Positions 1 to 12,030 of a stretch of DNA of 64,000 nt are shown piece by piece. The stretch lies in assembly GCA_035235625.1 (NCBI GenBank), contig CP141145.1:37428668-37492667 (forward strand), in the 5' to 3' direction. The position numbers were made by a program, and so were the translations under genes. Below the pieces are notes generated by a model, which was not told where the DNA came from, did no database searches, and saw only the letters and a list, made by a program, of their open reading frames with translations. Each line of letters starts with the position of its first letter. The stretch's first letter is position 1. This DNA comes from Saururus chinensis. Lineage: Eukaryota; Streptophyta; Magnoliopsida; Piperales; Saururaceae.

Positions 1-384
1 ATCGGCAAAATCTGATGACGAAGGAGGGAGAACGGAGTGACCGAAAACTCACTCGGGTTTTTCTAAAACTCACTGGACGTAAAAAGTTTTATGGGCTTAT
101 GTTAAGTTATGGAACTTGATCGTCGGGTCCGGAACTTATATTCTTTTTAATTTTTCCATCTATGTCTTCAACACACGTTCACCTATTGTTTATGCATTGT
201 ACCTCCAAAATTTGCACCGTAAGCGTGCAATGAGGCCCGCGGCTTACGACTAAGCCCCACACCCAACTCTATGGGTATAAATACGGGGTAAATATATAAA
301 TATAAATATGCTAAAGTGTTATATTTTCCCGCTGAAAATTATGAAAAAAATAGCAGGAAATGGTAGAAAATTAGGGACATTACA
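1..384 (-). mobile_element. Partial long LTR (5-kb solo-LTR family), cut by window edge
   Basis: This is the terminal part of an LTR whose rest lies left of the window. It ends in a TTACA terminus at 384, and its last ~380 bases match, as reverse complement, the first ~400 bases of the LTR starting at 3324 and, in the same orientation, the right end of the one finishing at 17135. Shared landmarks are the TATA-like stretch near 275, the block of clustered CpG-derived sites at 215-265, and the inner sequence near 1-60 that recurs at 3640-3725. It is an old, decayed copy. No internal retrotransposon genes follow it. The target duplication cannot be tested because the other end is absent. Confidence 0.8.
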
Positions 385-1864
385 TGTAGGAGCACCTCCA
401 ACACAGTACATGCAATGAACCACAGAATGCATGCTCTCACAGAAATGGAAACAGACGGAAATCCAATGTCGGATTAGTACAGAAATCGTTTTCAATGATT
501 TTATAGGAAATCCCGTTGAAGACAACCTTTCTCGTTCAAACGAATGCGTCCATCCGTTAACAGACACATTTTTTAGTGAAAACAAACCAAACCCATTTTG
601 GTTAATAGAAAACTAAACTCAATAAATAAAAAACCAAACTAAATGAATTTGTCCCAAAATATTATCTTGTTGACCCAACCAATCCGGCTCAGCTGGTCAT
701 GCTTACATGTGGGTTAGCCCACTTAGGTGTATTGGTCCAACATATCTATCCTCTACAAAAGTGGGTTGGCCCAAGGGTCTAATATGAAAGGCCAAACTAA
801 TATCTTATATATCAACGTCATCACCTTGTTCTAGGCAATATGGGACCATTTACCCCTTCAACTAATTTACATGTGTAATTCTCATTCAATACAAAGTGGG
901 CTTGAGTTTTTTACCATATGGGCTTGACCCACTTAAATAATATAAGTTGGACCTACATAAATATTATGGGCTTAGCCCATGTAAATATTATACCCACCTT
1001 AATTATATGGGTTTAACCCATTAAATATAATACTCACTTCTAACATTATATCCCAATTTAATCGGTACATATGATAGGTGGGGCCTTATATGTGCCCAAG
1101 AATTGATTGCAGGTAACAATGGTCTAAGAAGCCGGTTGCTATCCCCTTCAAGTTATGTCCTAATCACCCCTTCTAAAAAGAAAAATGAAAAAATAAAAAA
1201 TAATTTATGCTCTTAAAAGTTGCTTTGTGTTTGTCACTTTGTGTGGCTGGTCTTTGCTTTTCTACACATGTGAATCCAAAACTGGTCCATTAACAATATA
1301 AAGTTACTGGTTAATTTTTAACATATCCTATTGTTGGAATCAAATAATAACCAACACAGCTACGAAGCCATATTTGGAAGGGTTGTTGAGGGGGTAATAT
1401 TGTTTCAAGGCTTAAGCAGGTGCCCACGCTTAATGACCAGCAAGAAGAATATTTCATCTAGCTCAATTTAATTTTTTAAAATAAATTAAAATTAGTTCAG
1501 TTTTAAAAATTAAATAGATCTATTAATTTAATACAAGGCAATATTTTTTTATGATACAATGTAGTTTGTGGTATCAAGTAGAATTGAATATTGGGGCTAA
1601 GGAGGACAAGATAATGCAACCTTATGTGTTGGGTAGTATTTATAATAATGTAAACGATTTTTGGCTTTAATATGGGGTAATGTGATGGGAAATTCTTATA
1701 TGCCACTTATTGCAAGGGATTTTAAGAGACCGGGATTCAATAATATTCAGTAGGACTAAAATTTGAGGCTACCATTCTGTCTCTCACACTTTTCATTTCA
1801 TAAATTAAAGAATGAAAACAGTTCTTCAATTGGAATGCCAATTGGAACTCAGGAATATTGAAAA

Positions 1865-2068
1865 AATAATTTATCCTAAAATAAGTGTCTTGTTTATTTA
1901 GCTGTCAACCACTTTCTCTTCTTCAATGTAATTTTTATATCTATTTTTCTTAAAATACCCTTTATTAGTTTTTTTTAGATAAAGAGTAATTTTAAAAACT
2001 TTTGAATGATACGACGTAAACATTTGACTTTTCAGAATATGACAATTATTTCAAGACGGAGGGAGTAT
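1865..2068 (+). repeat. Stowaway-like MITE fragment
   Basis: The right end carries the GACGGAGGGAGTA terminus typical of plant Stowaway-type miniature elements. The left part (CCTAAAATAAGTG and the following ~35 bases) recurs in the same orientation near 24060, where the copy also ends in a GAGGGAGTA terminus. Two copies in one window with the same end support a repeat family. The left terminal inverted repeat is not clear in this copy. Confidence 0.5.
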
Positions 2069-2834
2069 ATCTAAGGTCATTTATGGACTTGATTCGAGTT
2101 GTTGGCTTATTAGGGAGAAGTAGCACTTGAGGTTGCATATAGATCCAGCCAAAAAAAGAGAGGATGGCATATGGTCCAATTTTTGTTACCTTTGAGAATC
2201 ACTTTTCTCTCTATCATATACAAGATGCAGTCGGTAAACTTGAGTTCGCGTGCAGGTCCGACTGCCCGTAGAGCCTGACTCACGCAACCGCACGTGAACC
2301 TAGACTCACCTCAACGTGTCTTATTATATAGGGATGTTTCCATAAGTGTAATGTTTCTTTTACTCTTTCTATTATGATTGAGCAGTGCAAGCACACTTTA
2401 TTCCAAAGCCATAAAATAGCAAATGCACAGCCTCAAGCAGTGAACATGTACACATTAAAAATGATGGCATATGTTTCTTGCTTTTGGGCGAACTCTAAAA
2501 TTTTGTACTTCTTTTTTGTGTAAGATTTATTTTAAGTAGGGAGAGTTTTTATCTCAGGTAGAGAGGAAGGATAGTTTCATTAATATTTGAAAGGATAATG
2601 ATCTTTACATAACAAAAACACCTACAAAAATTTAAGTGAGCCTTACATAGTTCACTTGGGCTCACTTATCCAATCCAATAAAAACTTATGTGTAAATCTT
2701 TGTTGTGCATTTTTTATGTATAAATATTATTTACTTATTTTAAAATGCACTCTTATGGTGGTCTTACTTGTGCATTAAGGTGATTTTTTTAATCTTTAAA
2801 ACACCCCTCAATTTTGTCAGCCATCGGAACTTTT

Positions 2835-3010
2835 TCCCTCCATGTTGTCAAGTTTCGGTGTCATATTGTCAAGTTTCAATATCATGTTTTAAGTTTTTAT
2901 CTCGTATAGTTAAATTTACCATGTCGCCAAATTTTAGTATTGAGTCATCGGTGTTGTATTGTCAAGTTTTAATGCCATGTTGTCGACTTTCAATGCTATT
3001 TTTAATTTTA
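2835..3010 (+). repeat. Degenerate ~21-bp tandem repeat
   Basis: Units of about 21 bases built around CATGTTGTCAAGTTTC recur six to eight times with variation. The overlapping 108-codon frame reads CQVSVSYCQVSIS-like repeats and is a by-product of the array, not a gene. Confidence 0.5.
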
Positions 3011-3134
3011 AGTTTCATTTTATATCGTATATTTTGGTGCATATTCTATTTTTGGTACCGTGTTACAGTTCTTGTTTTGGTATCAAATTTCTAATTTCAA
3101 TTCTTATATGTCTATGTTAAAATTTAGTTCTTGT

Positions 3135-3323
3135 TTTAGTTTTTATATATTTTATATGCATATTTACCTTATTTACTAATATATGATTAGGTTAATTTAA
3201 AAGTTAATTAAAATTTATGTGTGTTAAGATAGATATTAATAATGTGATTTAATCATTAATTAATTTGGGTAGTGTTACTTATTTGTGTATTTATTTGAAT
3301 AAAGTCAAAATCCTATTTATGTC
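3135..3323 (+). mobile_element. Old LTR-like segment, left piece (split by the LTR at 3324)
   Basis: This piece aligns by eye with the first ~200 bases of the LTR at 58448-59833. Shared landmarks are a TTTACCTTATTTNCTA block, a GATTAGGTTAATTT block and a run ending at a short ATGTC site. The alignment resumes at 9939, directly after the 3324-9933 insertion and its duplicated ATGTC. It is an old, diverged relative of the Athila/Tat-type LTR. The left boundary is approximate. Confidence 0.6.
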
Positions 3324-5164
3324 TGTAAGGTCCTTGATTTTTCTACGATTTTCTATGATTTTTCTGTTATTTTTTTGGTCATTTTCGGCGGGAAAATATA
3401 ACATTACGACATATTTATATTTATATATTTATATCTCATATTTATACCCCTAGAGTTGGGTGTGGGGCTTAGTTGCAAGCCGCAAGCCTTTCTGCGCACT
3501 TATGGCGCAAATTTTGGAGCTACGATACGTAACCAGTGGGTAAATGCGTATTAGGGACATGGATATAAAAATTAAAAAGATTTAACTATATATATGAAAT
3601 CCATTTCATCGGTTTCACATAACCGACATTCCAGTAAGTTTTTTTTCATGTCCACTGGTTTTGTGAGAAAACTCGAGGGCATATTCGGTCACTCTATTCT
3701 CCCTCCTCCGTCATCAGATTTTGCTAATTCTTGTTGAGATCCTCCTTGCCTCACCACCACGAGTTTGTAGGTACCGGCTACAACCGCCGCCACGGCCTCT
3801 TCGCTCTCGCTCCTCCACGAGGTACCGAACCTTTTTTCAGGTTTTTCTCTCCTTTAATCTCGTTTTTAAACTGTAGGTGTATGATTTTGACATCGTTTGT
3901 GGCCGCTCACAACTAGACTTATGTTTAGTTGGCCGCTAGGAACCCATAGGCGCTAGCTAGAACCGCCGCCATGCTTTCTTTGCTCCGTGGTGAGCTACCG
4001 GCACTTTAGTCGGGTTTTGTTTCTACTATTCCATCTCACTGTCCGTGGGATTTTTTGGGCGCCGGTGGGTTTCCGGTTGTCGTCCGGCCACCGATAGGAC
4101 TTCGTCCAGCTTACCTCGACCCGGTGTCGATAGGGGTTTGCCGTTTCCGACCCCGCCTCGCCCCTATTGCCTTGCTCCACCCGATTAGATGCTTTAGGTG
4201 CGTCTCGGGTCATTGCCATCGGCGAGCTGTGGGCCATTTGGCCATCATGGGCTCTGCCCCGGCTCAATGATAGTGAGGGTCAGCCCCACTTGGCCCGATT
4301 ATACACACCGCCCGGAATAGGCAGCTTGTCATTGCCCTATACCGTGCGAGATGCACAACCACCCGCACCATGGGTTTTGGTTGTGGGTGGCTATCGGCGA
4401 TGTCGCCGCTTTGATTGGCCACAGCTAGGGCCTTAGCCCTGTTGGCTTTTGTGGGCCTTGGGTCGCCCCCTTTCAGCCCACTCCCCGCCCTTTTGGGCCG
4501 CTGTGCATGTGGCCACGCGTGTGCTTCTGGGTTTAGACGCCGCATTCGCGCAGCCTGACCATCAGTTGGCTTTGCCACCGAGTGGAGTTGACCACTAGAG
4601 CCTCCTCCACCTCTCCTCTGTCCTTGAGCGTTGCCCCACGCTCTTCGCCCTTATGTGGGCCTTTGTTGACCAAAATCATCGCCATTGGGTGTTGTCCACG
4701 GCCGATTTTGACATCTTGCGGCCGGCTGAGCATGTCTTAGCCACCGGCCGATCTTCAGTGAGTACACCATCGACTTCTAGTCACACCGCCACATATGTTG
4801 GCATGATATTTCTCCCGGCCGCCCTAGTGTGCCGTCGTGGATCGCGGGTTTTGCCGCATTGACTTTTGACACCGTGTTTGGCCGTGATATTTCTGGCACT
4901 TCCTAAACCCTCGGGACAACAGCTCTCTCATCCAGGCAACGGTTTTGACCACCACCGTCGTGTGCTCGCCATCAAACGTCATAATTACGAGGTAGGGGAG
5001 CTTTGAACTCGTAAATTCATGATAACATGCTTTGAATGAGTAGTAGCATGCTAGGATTGTATGATTTCATGCTTTGGATGTTAAGTAACGATCCGATTGT
5101 ATGATGTACATGTAAGCATGATTATATGGTATGTTGAAATGCATATGACATGCATGTTGGTTGT

Positions 5165-5590
5165 AAGTATGTTGGATGTAAGTGTGTGCTAGTGATAACT
5201 AGCGTATTTGTTGGTATGTTTTGTATGTTGATTGAGTATGTGCTAGTGATGGCTAATGTGTATGTTGACATATGTATGCATGTGCTAGTGATGGCTAGCG
5301 GGCATGTTTGAAGTATGTTTGGATTATGCATGTGCTAGTGATGGCTAGCATGCATGTTTGAAGTATGTTTGGATTATGCATGTGCTAGTGATAGCTAGCG
5401 TGCACGTTTGAAGTATGCATGGATTATGCATGTGCTAGTGATGGCTAACGTGCACATTTGAAGTATGTATGAATGTGTGTGCATGTGCTAGTGATGGCTA
5501 GCATGTATGTTTGACGTATGTATGCATGTGCTAGTGATGACTAGCGTGTATGTTTGATGTATGCATGCACTAGTGATGACCAGTGAGCAT
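5165..5590 (+). repeat. ~52-bp minisatellite inside the long LTR (about 9 units)
   Basis: Units centred on TGCTAGTGATGGCTAGC recur about nine times with spacing close to 52 bases. The inverted copy of the LTR has the same array at about 14620-14830 with only about five units, so copy number has changed since the two insertions parted. Confidence 0.85.
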
Positions 5591-6344
5591 GTTTGTAAGC
5601 TATGTATGTATGACCGTATGTGTATGTTATACGTATGTGTGAGACATACGTATGTATGATGACTATTGCCTATGATATGGTTATGTGTAAGTGTATGTGG
5701 GCAGATGTATGGGCGATGGACAGTAAGAGGTGGCAAAGGCTTTGTCTGAATTTGGATACGGTTGTGTAAGCGTATGACAGAGGATAAGAGTATGACGGGC
5801 AAGGATTAGAATGGATCAGTTTAGGTTGGATTGTATGTTGGGCATTTGTTAGACAATAAGAGTGTGCATAATTGTACAAGCATAACGTACAAATTATGAA
5901 GTGAAAAGTAAGTATAATAAGTGAGATATAAGTAAGAGGACGACAACTGGGTTGGCTTTGAGGAGCGTTATTTGAGGATGTCAGTGTAAGATGATTTGGC
6001 CATGAGGTGGATGGCGAAGTATGTAAGACTGTAAGGGTTTGATGTACGATGAGTTTTGTCCATGATGTGGACGGGTAAGTGAAGTCTGTTGCCCTGACGA
6101 ACTAGGGTTTTGATCGGGCTCAGCTTCGGTTTGATCAGTCAAGGACTGTGAGTTTGTGTGGCATAATTGTACCGCATAATATACTTAATTCAAACTTGAA
6201 TTATAAGCACAACTAATGATAGCGTTGTGAGTTTGAGACCTGAGGGTTTGACGGATTAAGTTTCGTGTTTGGGCTGGCTGCTAATGAATCGGCTGAGCAT
6301 TTCTCATGTCTTACCATGGTGTTTATCCTGCAGGATGTTGTATG

Positions 6345-6520
6345 TGTGTTGTATAGAGCACTGGACGTCTGATGCTCTGTTGAGAGAGATGTATGTTTCT
6401 GACTTTGTCTGCGTGTTGTATGAAGCCCAGACGTCTGATGCTCTGCTGAGAGCGACGTATGTTTCTGTTTTGGTTTGTGTGCTGTGTAAGCCCATATGTT
6501 TAATGCTCTGTTGAGAGCAT
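6345..6520 (+). repeat. ~63-bp tandem repeat inside the long LTR (about 3 units)
   Basis: Units contain CAGACGTCTGATGCTCTG or a close variant, followed by GAGAGCGACGTATGTTTCTG-like sequence. The matching array in the inverted LTR copy lies at about 13620-13860 with about four units. Confidence 0.75.
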
Positions 6521-6589
6521 TGTATGATTCCGCCCAAGAGTGGCATTGTATGTTTCTGCCCAAGTAGCACTGTATGTTTTCTGCCCAAG

Positions 6590-6705
6590 AGTGGCACTGG
6601 CACTATAAGACCCATTATGGTGGGCAATTCTCTGGCACTATAAGACCCATTATGGTGGGCGATTCTATGGCACTATAAGACCCATTATGGTGGGCAACTG
6701 TATGA
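6590..6705 (+). repeat. ~34-bp tandem repeat inside the long LTR (3 units)
   Basis: The motif ACCCATTATGGTGGGC with GGCACTATAAG recurs three times at ~34-base spacing. The counterpart in the inverted copy (13437-13575) has four nearly identical units. Confidence 0.85.
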
Positions 6706-7189
6706 CCCCTTATGTGTGGGTGTTTATGTTTGCGCGCTCAGGTAAGTAGTATCATGGATCTACTCTTACCCGTTTGATCCAGTGCCCCATGAGCATTGGT
6801 GTGCCTTACCTTCGAAAAAGTCCATGGCGTCTAGTCACTCCCCAGAGGTTAAGGTGTTGCCCCAGTGGCATTCTTTTCCATTCGACGTTGGAACTTATTA
6901 GTTGTAATGAGCTTCAGTGGTCGATAGTACGAGCACGACTGTAAGTGCATGTGTATGTGTATGAGCACGACTATAAGAGTATGTGGATGAGCACGACTGT
7001 AAGAGTATGTGTACGAGTATGATTGTACAAGTAAGGTCGTACATGTATGGGTAAGTTGTATGAGTGAGCATATGATTGTGCGAGTAAGGTCGTACAAGTA
7101 TGCATATGTTGTATGAGTATGCGTACGGTGGTACGAGTAAGTTTGTAAGACCCTGGATAAGGGTGTTTGTGTAAATTTGATTTGATAGT

Positions 7190-7305
7190 ATGATTTTGGC
7201 ACGATGGTGCCTTTGGTATGATTTTGGCACGATGGTGCCTTTGGTATGATTTTGGCACGATGGTGCATTTGGTATGATCTTGGCACGATGGTGCATTTGG
7301 TATGC
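7190..7305 (+). repeat. 30-bp tandem repeat inside the long LTR (4 units)
   Basis: TTGGCACGATGGTGC plus about 15 bases recurs four times with almost no change. The core GGCACGATGGTGCC is a near-palindrome. Three units are present at 12640-12740 in the inverted LTR copy. Confidence 0.85.
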
Positions 7306-9200
7306 TTGCATGCGTATGAGCATGTTTATGATTATATTATGATGACTGCTTCATGTTTGAGTTGCATTAACGCATGTATTTTTGAACTTATTGAGTTCAC
7401 CGTTTGGGATTTCCCCTACTCGATATTTTCCTAATAAGTATGAAAATACTCATTACCCTATTTTTAGCCCCGTTGCACGGGAGGTTTTGCAGGTTGTGCA
7501 GAGAGCTCCTAGAGATGGATGCTCGCTTCCGAGGTGGATTGATTCCCTTAGACTCAGGTATATGCTTCACTCTCTACGAGTTTATTTGTGCCAAGATCCG
7601 ATGTATTGGGTGAGACAAGATGTTAAGATGTTTATTCTAGACTTTCATTTGGATTAGTCGGTGAACTGTTATTGTCACAACCCGAGATTTTATAAAATAT
7701 ATATAAAGAGTTAAAAAGTAAAATTTGTGCTTGCTCAGGTCACAACCATACACGTATAACCATAAACGTAATATGAGATATTTTATTCCCCAGGAAATAT
7801 ACTGTCCCAAACACATAGGCAAAGAAATAAACAATCTTCTCAAGTCAAAAATATGAACATATACTTAGAAAATTATTGATGTGATCGTAGACTCTGTGGT
7901 CACCAGCTGAAGCTTCCAAAAACTATCTTTTACTGCTTTCTTTTACACCCGTCTATTCCACACTGGGCCCTGCAAGGTCTGGGGGGTGGTGAGTATTTTA
8001 AACTACTCAGTAGGGGTACTTATCCTATTAGACATAAATATAACACTTGGTAGTTTATAAATTTCAAGGTAAATAGACAATACTTTTTGAAAAAGCTGTA
8101 AGGGTGTGCCTCTCACCCAAAAACTTCCCTAGGGCTTCTTCCTACGTATCGAAGATGCTCCTAGGGTTTGTATTACTATTAAAGAATTTGTTACGGATAC
8201 AAAGTAGCAACCTCTTACTCCTCTACAGATTTTTCTTTAAACACTTTGTGCTTGTAGAGGGAAGAGCCACCCATACTCATGGGGCGCCGGGATCTAGAGA
8301 ACAAAGAGTTTTCCCAGGATACTGTCTACCCTAGCGCGCGTAGCCTTGATAGTTGCCCTTCGTTAGGGGCGAATCAGGGATCTTACCCTTCGTTAGGGGC
8401 TCACCAGGCTAATGTGCGTACCATGTATCCGATCCTAAACCGGATTTACCTGTGTACTCTCAATTACAGAACTCTATCGGTACGTCTACCAATTTGAGTT
8501 CCAAACAATTAAATTTCTTACATGCCCGCCTCAAATGGGAATTTCCTTCTCTTTTTCTTCTTCTACGAAGATCAACCTTTCAAAATCCTAGCCTCGCCTT
8601 TACAAGTCATAGTCGTGTTACTGACAATGATTTATAAAGGTAGGGTTAGTCGCTCGTTCCAACGAGACAGTTACCTCTTCTCTATCTCATCTCAGCAACT
8701 CGGTGGTCATGATTGTATGCATTTTCTAAAATTATTTTAATAGAGCATCAATTCCATAAAAACCATATTTCAATCTTATCATACTTTAAAATAATGGCGA
8801 AGCTAGATTTTCTTTATGTCACATATAACATAAAGCATAATTCAAAAGATAAACATTTAATAAATCAAGTATATGAGGCAATTCTAAAACATACATGAAA
8901 ATTAGCTATAATTATTCATATAAACTTTCAAAGACAACCAATGTAAGTATTTATGTTGTAAAAGAGGATAAAAGCCCCTACCTTGACTTCCGTGCGGGAA
9001 AATAACGATACTCTGGACAACCCGAAATTAAATGTTAGAGTTCTTAGCTATAGAGATCTCAAAATAAAAAAATAACTCCGCCATGACGTCCAGCACGCTC
9101 GATTTTGATAGAAACACCTCTTAAATCACTTAAATCAGACTTAAAACGAGGAATAAAAGAAAGAAACAAGTTTAGAATGAACTAAATGAGAACTGATCCT

Positions 9201-9208
9201 TATTTATA
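9201..9208 (-). promoter_or_regulatory. TATA box of nested solo LTR
   Basis: TATAAATA on the minus strand lies just downstream (in the minus direction) of the TGACG cluster. Position and spacing fit the core promoter of the LTR. Confidence 0.5.
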
Positions 9209-9240
9209 GAAAAATGGGAGTGGCGTGTGTCAGGCACGCA

Positions 9241-9318
9241 TGACGCATCTGACGCATTAATGACGCATGTCAGATGCGTCACTGACATGCGTCACATTTC
9301 TTATGCGTGTATCTGACG
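9241..9318. promoter_or_regulatory. Cluster of TGACG (as-1-like) motifs upstream of the LTR TATA box
   Basis: Six TGACG/CGTCA cores lie within 78 bases: plus-strand TGACG at 9241, 9250, 9261 and 9314, and CGTCA at 9277 and 9290. The first three are spaced 9 and 11 bases apart. Paired TGACG cores are the binding sites of plant TGA-class bZIP factors in as-1-type enhancers. The cluster sits directly upstream of the minus-strand TATA box, so an enhancer role is plausible, but this is inferred. Confidence 0.45.
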
Positions 9319-9938
9319 CGCATCAGATTTCTCGACGCTTTAATTAAAAAAAATTATTTTATTTTTTAAAAGTTTAAATATATCATATCTTCTTACCCCG
9401 ATGTCGGAATTTTGCGTTCTTTGTACTGATGGACTCGTATTGACGAGCCATTCGAAACTATACTAAAGTTGGATAGGTTATCTCACATTTTTAAATTAGG
9501 TCCCGCCCATATGACACGTTTCCCAAGGTCATAACCTTTCGTCCTAACCTCCGTTTCGTGTGTTCTTAGGTTCGTTACGCTCGTCTCACCGAGCTCTATT
9601 TATATAAAAAAATATTTAAAAACTTACGGATATTACAGTTATGGCACTTGCACTCAGAGATGCCTGGGAGGGATTTGTATTTAAAGTCTATGATCACAGC
9701 AATTTATTCGTACGTGAGTTTTCAAGTAGCACCTGATGATATTTACTTTGGTTGTACGATGTGTTGATCGTATGATGAGAATATTTAGATGGAAAATGGA
9801 TGTTTTTTGTTTTGAATTATAAACTATTTTATCAGGTTTTGATTTCATCATTTTTCTCTGATTTACAGACGTTATATTGCAAAAATTTTCCGTGAATTTT
9901 AAGGAAAATGTATGAAAAATCTCGGGTGTTACAATGTC

Positions 9939-11880
9939 TTACATGTCTAAAATGAGATTGTTTATATTTTATTTGTAAGGCATGCTTCTCGAATAACTTA
10001 GATAATGTATGCGATAATTCATAACACTCTTTACACTTTTATAAGTGATTTGGACAACTTTTCGGGATATAGACGTGAATGGAATAGCTTAATGAACATA
10101 ACAAAAAACTAAGTAAAAAATATGGATTGTCTAGTAAACAAAAGTTATCTTCCTAAACACAAACTCAAACACTTAATTAAACAGAACTGACTAGATTGAA
10201 TAAACATGAAGCAATTAGAAAATTTGGCAAAATCGACGCCCAATTTGGTTTCAATCACATAAATTAACGTGGGGTTTTTGTTCTTAACTAAAAAATGAAG
10301 AAGAGGGTTGTGTTAAAATTTGATTTTTGATGTATAGGGTGATGGACTTTTGAGTTCACATCCACAATCAAGTTCGGATTTGCCATTAGCGTTTTCTATC
10401 AGAGTTCCAAGGTTTGAAAACTGCATGAGTAATGCAATGAGAGGTTATTAGTGATTGAGATTATGTTGAATGAAACCCTAGTCAAAGTGTTTAGTTCATT
10501 AAGAGACACACATATGTAAATGAGAGTAAAGTAGATGTTTAGAGCAAGGGACAAAAAGAAATAAAAACTTGCAATCTAGTATGGAAAGGACTAATCAAGC
10601 CTAAAAATAAAAGAATGTGAGGAACATTAATTGTAGTTTTAGGTGATGTTTCCTATAGAAACAATGAAACACGAAAGTGTTTTATATGAGGGGCGAGGCT
10701 TCAATCGTGAAGTAGTTTGATCATGTAGATGTTGGTGTTGTAAGCAAGATGGAAGAGCATGAGCCCGACGTCTGCCAAAAGAAATGGGTTTGCACGATGT
10801 TGCCCAACATACAAAACCAATAAAGTAGATTTCAATTTGACTTAGGATTTTAATTAGGAAGTAACTTAGGGCAACCCAATTAAAAGCCTATAAAAACACT
10901 ACTTTACATGAGCAAAAAAGAGAGAACTGCATGAACAAAAGTGGAGAGCCACCAATGCCAAGCTACCTGATTGAAAAAATTCCAAAAGTTTAAGTGACAT
11001 AAATAGCTGAAGGCTGAAGTAGAGGAAAACTACCCAAATTATTTTCGTTTCAATTTTTTTCAAAAAATGTAAAATTTTTAATTACTAATAGATAATATGT
11101 TTTTAATTTCAATGAGTGACTAGTTTTCTTAACTAAGGTTAAGATGAACCTCTTATTAATTTTGTAGAGATTTATAAACTATGTAATTTGGTTAAAATTC
11201 AAATGGGTTTTAATGTTAATTATTATTTTTTCAATATTAAGAGTGGAATTGATTTGGAAATAAATTTAGTCATGCTCTTCTCGTAATTTGAATTAATTTT
11301 TATTAATTGAATGCTTCATTTAAGATGGTTAATTTTTAAAATTGGCTATGAGTTGTGACTTATTTGTATGGATACAACATATGACTTGGTTTTTATTCAA
11401 TTGAAGCGAGAAAGAACATAATTTTAGTATTTTGATTGAAGTTTTAAAAGATAAAAAAATTCATAATAAATAAAATTTAATTCTAATTTATTATGAGCTA
11501 TATTTGAGAAATAAATTGATGAACATATATGTGATTTTTTACATGTTAATAAGAGGAGATTCTGAAACCTTAGTCAATTTTTATTTAATATTTTTAACAT
11601 TTTTAATTATTTTCTTGGTTTAATTGAATTTTAACCTTTATCTTTTACTTGAATTCTGTTGTTGTTTAGTTCAATTTTGCAATTTAAGTTTATTTTCATT
11701 TATTATTTGCCTTAAATCCTTTTGACAAAATTAGTTATTATTTGTATGAATTGTTAATTAGATTAGAGTTTATTTGAGTTAAATTAAAAATAATTTTTAG
11801 ATTTCAACTCTATGGGATTGATAATCTATTTTAGTCGTTTATCTCCTATATATTCATGTGTTTGTGAATAATAATTAAAA
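9939..11880 (+). mobile_element. Old LTR-like segment, right piece
   Basis: This continues the segment interrupted at 3323. Matches to the LTR at 58448-59833 include ACATGTCTAAAAT, GTGATTTGGACAACTTTTCG and AAGCTTAATGAA-like blocks, then a CCTATAAAAA TATA box near 10900 and an AT-rich tail with an ACTCTATGGGATTGATAA block near 11805 resembling the CCCTGAGGTTCGATAA block of the other LTR. It is older and more diverged than its relative. The 3' limit is approximate. No retrotransposon protein is seen. Confidence 0.5.
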
Positions 11881-12030
11881 TTTAATAACACATATTCATC
11901 GAATTTATGAATAGACAATCTCATGTTTTTTTTACTCTAAGCTAAAGGAAGTATAAAAAATAAAAAAAAATAAATTTTTTATATTAAAAATATACATAAA
12001 ATAATATATATATAGAGTCTAGTTTATATG
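11881..12030. other. AT-rich spacer, nothing recognised
   Basis: This is 150 bases of A/T-rich DNA ending in the ATATG target site of the LTR at 12031. No gene or clear repeat end is visible, except that its last ~10 bases may belong to the terminal repeat of the foldback element that continues after 17135. Confidence 0.5.

Larger units (their letters stand above)
385..3134. other. AT-rich intergenic stretch with short repeats, no gene seen
   Basis: I see no convincing coding region here. 660-1040 holds several short dyads of the GGGCTTAGCCCA and GGGTTTAACCCA type spaced by AT-rich DNA. 1865-2068 is a MITE-like fragment and 2835-3010 a degenerate tandem repeat, both listed separately. The open frames of 60-108 codons have no recognisable family and biased, low-complexity composition. 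Confidence 0.6.
7673..9637 (-). mobile_element. Solo LTR (1.97 kb) nested in the long LTR
   Basis: The ends are TGTCACAACC and GGATATTACA, with a perfect 5-bp duplication GTTAT at 7668-7672 and 9638-9642. The host LTR sequence, read from the inverted copy at 12031-17135, continues without a gap across the two GTTAT sites, which confirms an insertion. Reading on the minus strand, it has a repeat-rich region with TGACG motifs, then a TATAAATA box (9201-9208), then a GAGTA/TACTC stem-loop (7988-8014) near the 3' end. The same layout is seen in the solo LTRs at 27857 and, without an obvious stem-loop, 33532. No internal region is present. Confidence 0.88.
3324..9933 (+). mobile_element. Long solo LTR (~4.6 kb) carrying a nested solo LTR
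   Basis: The ends are TGTAAGGTCC and GGGTGTTACA, with a perfect 5-bp target duplication ATGTC at 3319-3323 and 9934-9938. A second LTR (7673-9637) lies inside with its own duplication; without it the element is about 4.64 kb. It is the same family as 12031-17135 (inverse orientation) and 1-384. No gag, protease, polymerase or integrase sequence is seen, so it reads as a solo LTR left by LTR-LTR recombination. It contains at least five separate minisatellites and a stem-loop at 7429-7455. Compared with the copy at 12031 it has lost many CpG sites to TpG/CpA, so it looks older. Superfamily is probably Ty3/gypsy by LTR style, but this is inferred. Confidence 0.85.
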
